Part shown: positions 60,827-64,000 of the stretch, piece after piece
How the letters are laid out: each line of letters starts with the position of its first letter
How positions within the stretch are numbered: position 1 is the first letter of the stretch
Assembly: GCF_024585285.1 (NCBI RefSeq)
Contig: NZ_CP040755.1
Span: 682,001-746,000, forward strand
Direction of reading: 5' to 3'
DNA: 64,000 nt
From: Colwellia sp. M166
Lineage (GTDB): Bacteria; Pseudomonadota; Gammaproteobacteria; Enterobacterales; Alteromonadaceae
Position numbers and translations under genes: made by a program
The notes under the pieces: generated by a model
Database searches by the model: none
What the model was told of the DNA's origin: nothing
What the model saw: the letters and a program-made list of their open reading frames with translations, nothing else

Positions 60827-63145
60827 TTATTTTCGCTCTCGCCATAAAAATGCGGCTATCGCTGGTAGTACCAGTATGGCGGCAATCATATTAACTAAAA
60901 ACATGAACGTTAATAGTATACCCATATCGACTTGGAATTTTAAATCAGAGAAAAACCACGTTGAAACCCCAATAGCTAAAGTGACACCGGTGATTAACAC
61001 CGCACTTCCGCGCTCTTTCAAAGCATCAAAATAAGCACTTTGTACTGTGGCACCATTACGAAGTTTAACACTCATGGTCGATAAGATATAAATACCATAA
61101 TCAACACCAATACCAACACCTAATGCAATAACCGGTAGCGTTGATACTGTTAAGCCGATATTAAGTTCGGTCATTAACCATTGCGCTAATGTTGACACTA
61201 CATAAAGTGGTACAACAACGGCAATGGTTGCTCTTAAACTTCTAAAGCTTAATAAACATAAAATGATAACTGCACCATAGACGTATAGCATCATAGGTAT
61301 TTGAGCCGCCTCTACTGCTTCATTCGTTGCCGCCATAACGCCAACAGGACCAGAAGCAAGTTTAAACGATAAGCTATCAGTCGCTAGTTCATTAGCAACC
61401 AGTTTAGCCGCATCCACCACGCGATTGATAGTTTCAGCCTTATGATCTTCTAAAAACAAAATCACCGGCATGGCACTACAGTCACTATTGAGCAAACCAC
61501 TCGATGATGGTACGCGTGCAATTGACTGCACTAATGTTTGTTGGTTGCGTGATAAAACTCGCCACTTAGGATTACCTTCGTTATAACCCGAGTTAACAAT
61601 TTTAGCGATAGACGCTAAGCTAACCGCTGATTGCACACCAGCAACATTTTCCATCCGCCATTGGAACCTATCAATAACATCCATATGTTCATAATAAGTA
61701 CAAGCATCTGCCGTGGTTTCAACGATAACCGACATATAATCGACACTAATGGCATATTTATCAGTAATTAAAAAAGTGTCTTGGTTATAACGTGATGCCT
61801 CATGTAGCGAAGGTGCACCAGCATGCAACTCACCTATTTTCATATTCTGTGCATTTTGGTAACCGACAATATAAAGTACAGCCGTGATAGCTAAAATAAA
61901 TATTGCCACCTTACGTGTAGCGAATGCTGACATAAAGTGCCATAAACCATCCGATGACGAACTTTTTTTGCCGTCATTATTAGCTTTATTTCTCGGCACA
62001 TGAATATAAGAAACTAACAATGGCAGTAGCACTAAGTTAGTTAAGATAATCATTGCAACACCCAGTGATGCGGTAATAGCTAACTCACGAATAATACCAA
62101 TATCTATCGATAATAAAGTCATAAAGCCAACGGTGTCTGATAATAACGCTATGCCGCCAGGCACCAACAACACGCGAAAACTTAATTGCGCTGCTTGTTT
62201 GCTTGTTTTGCCGCTATTGACCATTTTGGAGACAGAGTTAATCATCTGTACCCCATGGCTGACACCAATCGCAAAGACTAAAAATGGTACCAATATCGAC
62301 ATCGGATCTAAGCCAAAACCAAGCGTTGATAGCATACCTAACTGCCAAACCACAGCAATTAAAGAACAAGAAATAGGTAAAATAGTTAGCGCAAGTGAAC
62401 GACAGAACCAAAATACCATCAAGGTGGTAATAGCAATAGCGATAGCAAAAAAGGTAACAACCCCTTTCGCACCTTTTGCAACGTCGCCAACCATTTTAGT
62501 AAAACCAATGATGTGTACTGAGATATTACCTTGCTCAAATTCACCACGGATTTCATTTTCTAATTGTTCGGCAAGGACAATACTATCGAGTTTCTTACCG
62601 GTATTAGGGTCAATTTCCATCAACGAGGTTTTGACCATTGAACAGCTATAATCGTCGGCTACAATACTACCCACGATACCGGCTTTTTCTATATTACCTT
62701 TAACAATCGCTAAACCCGCTTCATTAGGTTGAAAGTTTGCCGGGATCACGGGCCCACCAGCAAAACCGTCTTCAACTATTTCAACAAAGCGTGTACTAGG
62801 TGAAAATAATGACTTAACCTGAATGCGATCAACACCTGGAATAAAAAACAACTTATCATGCACGCCTTTTAGCGCGGTAAAAAACTCAGGGTTAAAAATA
62901 TCGCCACTACTGTCACAGACGGAAATTAACACATTATTCGCACCACCAAAGTTTTCTTGATGCTTGAGATAAGTTTTCATATAACTATGATTTAACGGAA
63001 TATGTTTGGTAAAAGCAGCATCAAGTTTAATTTGTGTCGCTTGAAACAACAGAAATATACTGGCAAGAATAAAAAATACCAAGACGGCTAACCGACGGCG
63101 GAAAAGTGTTGCTTCAACAACATTGATAATAGAATTAAATTTCAT
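60827..63145 (-). CDS. RND-superfamily exporter of the MMPL/sterol-sensing type
   Basis: 772 residues with about 12 membrane segments in two halves. A first helix (about 20-38) and periplasmic loop come before a five-helix bundle (about 220-380, including FAIGVSHGVQMINS). A second copy follows (about 630-765, with ALGVGIGVDYGIYILS). This duplicated layout is the MMPL/RND pattern. It starts 5 bp after the YCF48-like gene stops, so they form one operon. In Pseudomonas, Shewanella and relatives this pair often travels with DUF1302 and DUF1329 genes; the cargo is unknown. Confidence 0.88.
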   Translation of the reverse strand: MKFNSIINVVEATLFRRRLAVLVFFILASIFLLFQATQIKLDAAFTKHIPLNHSYMKTYLKHQENFGGANNVLISVCDSSGDIFNPEFFTALKGVHDKLFFIPGVDRIQVKSLFSPSTRFVEIVEDGFAGGPVIPANFQPNEAGLAIVKGNIEKAGIVGSIVADDYSCSMVKTSLMEIDPNTGKKLDSIVLAEQLENEIRGEFEQGNISVHIIGFTKMVGDVAKGAKGVVTFFAIAIAITTLMVFWFCRSLALTILPISCSLIAVVWQLGMLSTLGFGLDPMSILVPFLVFAIGVSHGVQMINSVSKMVNSGKTSKQAAQLSFRVLLVPGGIALLSDTVGFMTLLSIDIGIIRELAITASLGVAMIILTNLVLLPLLVSYIHVPRNKANNDGKKSSSSDGLWHFMSAFATRKVAIFILAITAVLYIVGYQNAQNMKIGELHAGAPSLHEASRYNQDTFLITDKYAISVDYMSVIVETTADACTYYEHMDVIDRFQWRMENVAGVQSAVSLASIAKIVNSGYNEGNPKWRVLSRNQQTLVQSIARVPSSSGLLNSDCSAMPVILFLEDHKAETINRVVDAAKLVANELATDSLSFKLASGPVGVMAATNEAVEAAQIPMMLYVYGAVIILCLLSFRSLRATIAVVVPLYVVSTLAQWLMTELNIGLTVSTLPVIALGVGIGVDYGIYILSTMSVKLRNGATVQSAYFDALKERGSAVLITGVTLAIGVSTWFFSDLKFQVDMGILLTFMFLVNMIAAILVLPAIAAFLWRERK

Positions 63146-63150
63146 GACAG

Positions 63151-64000
63151 TTACTTCGTTATGTTAATAGTTTTGATGCCAACATCAGAGACAGCGATTA
63201 TTTTATTTTTATACCAAACCCCTGCAATAAGTGCTTTACCATCCTTTTGCACATGCTTAGTAAAAGTAGCACCATCATCACGACTTTCTAACAACACACC
63301 GTTATTACCTAAGATAAAAACCCGTTGGTCATCACTCAACACAATACTGCTTAGTAAAGCGGTAACATGGCTATCGCTTGCTTGCCATGGTGTACCATTT
63401 TTTAAACTGCGAAAAATATGGCCTCTTAAACCTACAACCACTAAATTGCCTTCTTGCGTACGATCAATATCATAAAATGAGCCTGGGTATATCTCATCAA
63501 GCCTTTGCCAACTGACGCCAAAATTATTACTTTTTGCAATTAGGCCTAATTCTCCAGCTAAATATAATGTTCTCCCATCAGCTACAACTCGGTTAAAGTG
63601 AGGTAAAATACTACTTTGTTCGTCTAAATAGGCAACTTCGTCATCTAGCTTTAATTCCGCTAAATATGCTTGGTCTTCCGGATAAAGAAACTCATTATGA
63701 TATTCAATAGTCCAATGTTGTCCACCGTCATTAGTGCGATAAAATAAGCCGTAAGCGCCAACAGCAACCCCGGTATTTCTATCAAAAAATAAGACATCTA
63801 AAAGTGGTTTTTCAACTTCAGGTAGGTGTTGTTGCACTTGCCAAGACACTCCACCATCTTTTGATGACAAAATTGTTGCATCATGACCAACGGCCCAGCC
63901 ATGCATTTCATCAATAAAATACACCGCAGTTAATGTCACTTGCACGGGCACTTGCGCTTGTTGCCAATCGACACCATCACTTGAAAGAAGAATATGACCG
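63151..64000 (-). CDS. YCF48-like beta-propeller protein (5' end outside the window)
   Basis: At least 283 residues are in the window and the frame stays open to the edge, so the N-terminus is missing. An internal GTG at 63951 is not the start: the frame before it reads GHILLSSDGVDWQQAQVP, a further repeat. Repeats of the type GWAVGHDATILSSKDGGVSW, GVAVGAYGLFYRTNDGGQHW and VFILGNNGVLLESRDDG are the YCF48/BNR-like propeller blades. Probably periplasmic (the signal peptide would be outside the window) and paired with the RND exporter downstream. Confidence 0.88.
   Translation of the reverse strand, partial: GHILLSSDGVDWQQAQVPVQVTLTAVYFIDEMHGWAVGHDATILSSKDGGVSWQVQQHLPEVEKPLLDVLFFDRNTGVAVGAYGLFYRTNDGGQHWTIEYHNEFLYPEDQAYLAELKLDDEVAYLDEQSSILPHFNRVVADGRTLYLAGELGLIAKSNNFGVSWQRLDEIYPGSFYDIDRTQEGNLVVVGLRGHIFRSLKNGTPWQASDSHVTALLSSIVLSDDQRVFILGNNGVLLESRDDGATFTKHVQKDGKALIAGVWYKNKIIAVSDVGIKTINITK

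Overview
The window reads as chromosomal DNA of a cold-water marine gammaproteobacterium of the Colwellia/Thalassotalea group (Alteromonadales). This is an inference from AT-rich DNA, TonB-dependent receptors, PEP-CTERM and Lap-type surface proteins, and the gammaproteobacterial block gyrA-serC-aroA-cmk-rpsA-ihfB-lapA-lapB-pyrF. No rRNA, tRNA, prophage or CRISPR array was seen.

Layout. 1-2.6 kb: a TonB-dependent receptor behind a sigma70-like promoter and a TPP (thiamin pyrophosphate) riboswitch, so probably a thiamin or thiamin-precursor receptor. 2.6-9.1 kb: a HIT hydrolase and a tripartite RND efflux operon (outer-membrane factor, adaptor, pump). 9.1-13.5 kb: a MITE-like element, DAHP synthase, and a purine-salvage cluster (adenosine deaminase, a small XapX membrane protein, purine nucleoside phosphorylase). 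13.6-28.0 kb: a Lap-type adhesion locus transcribed in one direction: giant repeat adhesin, ABC exporter, HlyD adaptor, TolC-like channel, OmpA-like lipoprotein, periplasmic protease LapG and c-di-GMP receptor LapD. 28.3-30 kb: a PEP-CTERM protein, a second MITE copy and a ComEA-like protein. 30-41 kb: the housekeeping block above. 41.4-47.4 kb: ubiG, gph and nrdA-nrdB-yfaE with NrdR boxes. 47.6-52.6 kb: a frameshifted TonB receptor, a third MITE copy, an unusual nested hairpin, rnk, and a HemD-like protein coupled to an unknown 70-residue protein. 53-64 kb: an MscS-type channel (YbdG-like), pyrD, a 180-kDa NAD-glutamate dehydrogenase, an RND/MMPL exporter and a YCF48-like protein cut by the window edge.

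How the parts work together. The Lap locus contains a full adhesin-retention switch. The type I exporter places the adhesin on the cell surface. LapG would cut it at the Thr-Ala-Ala-Gly site near its N-terminus, and LapD would hold LapG back when c-di-GMP is high. The adhesin carries 14 nearly identical 312-bp repeats with evidence of a 624-bp two-unit duplication.

The least explained items are the three-copy MITE family with mutually exclusive internal indels, the nested hairpin at 50858-50946, and the HemD-like/70-residue pair. Most other content is conserved core metabolism.
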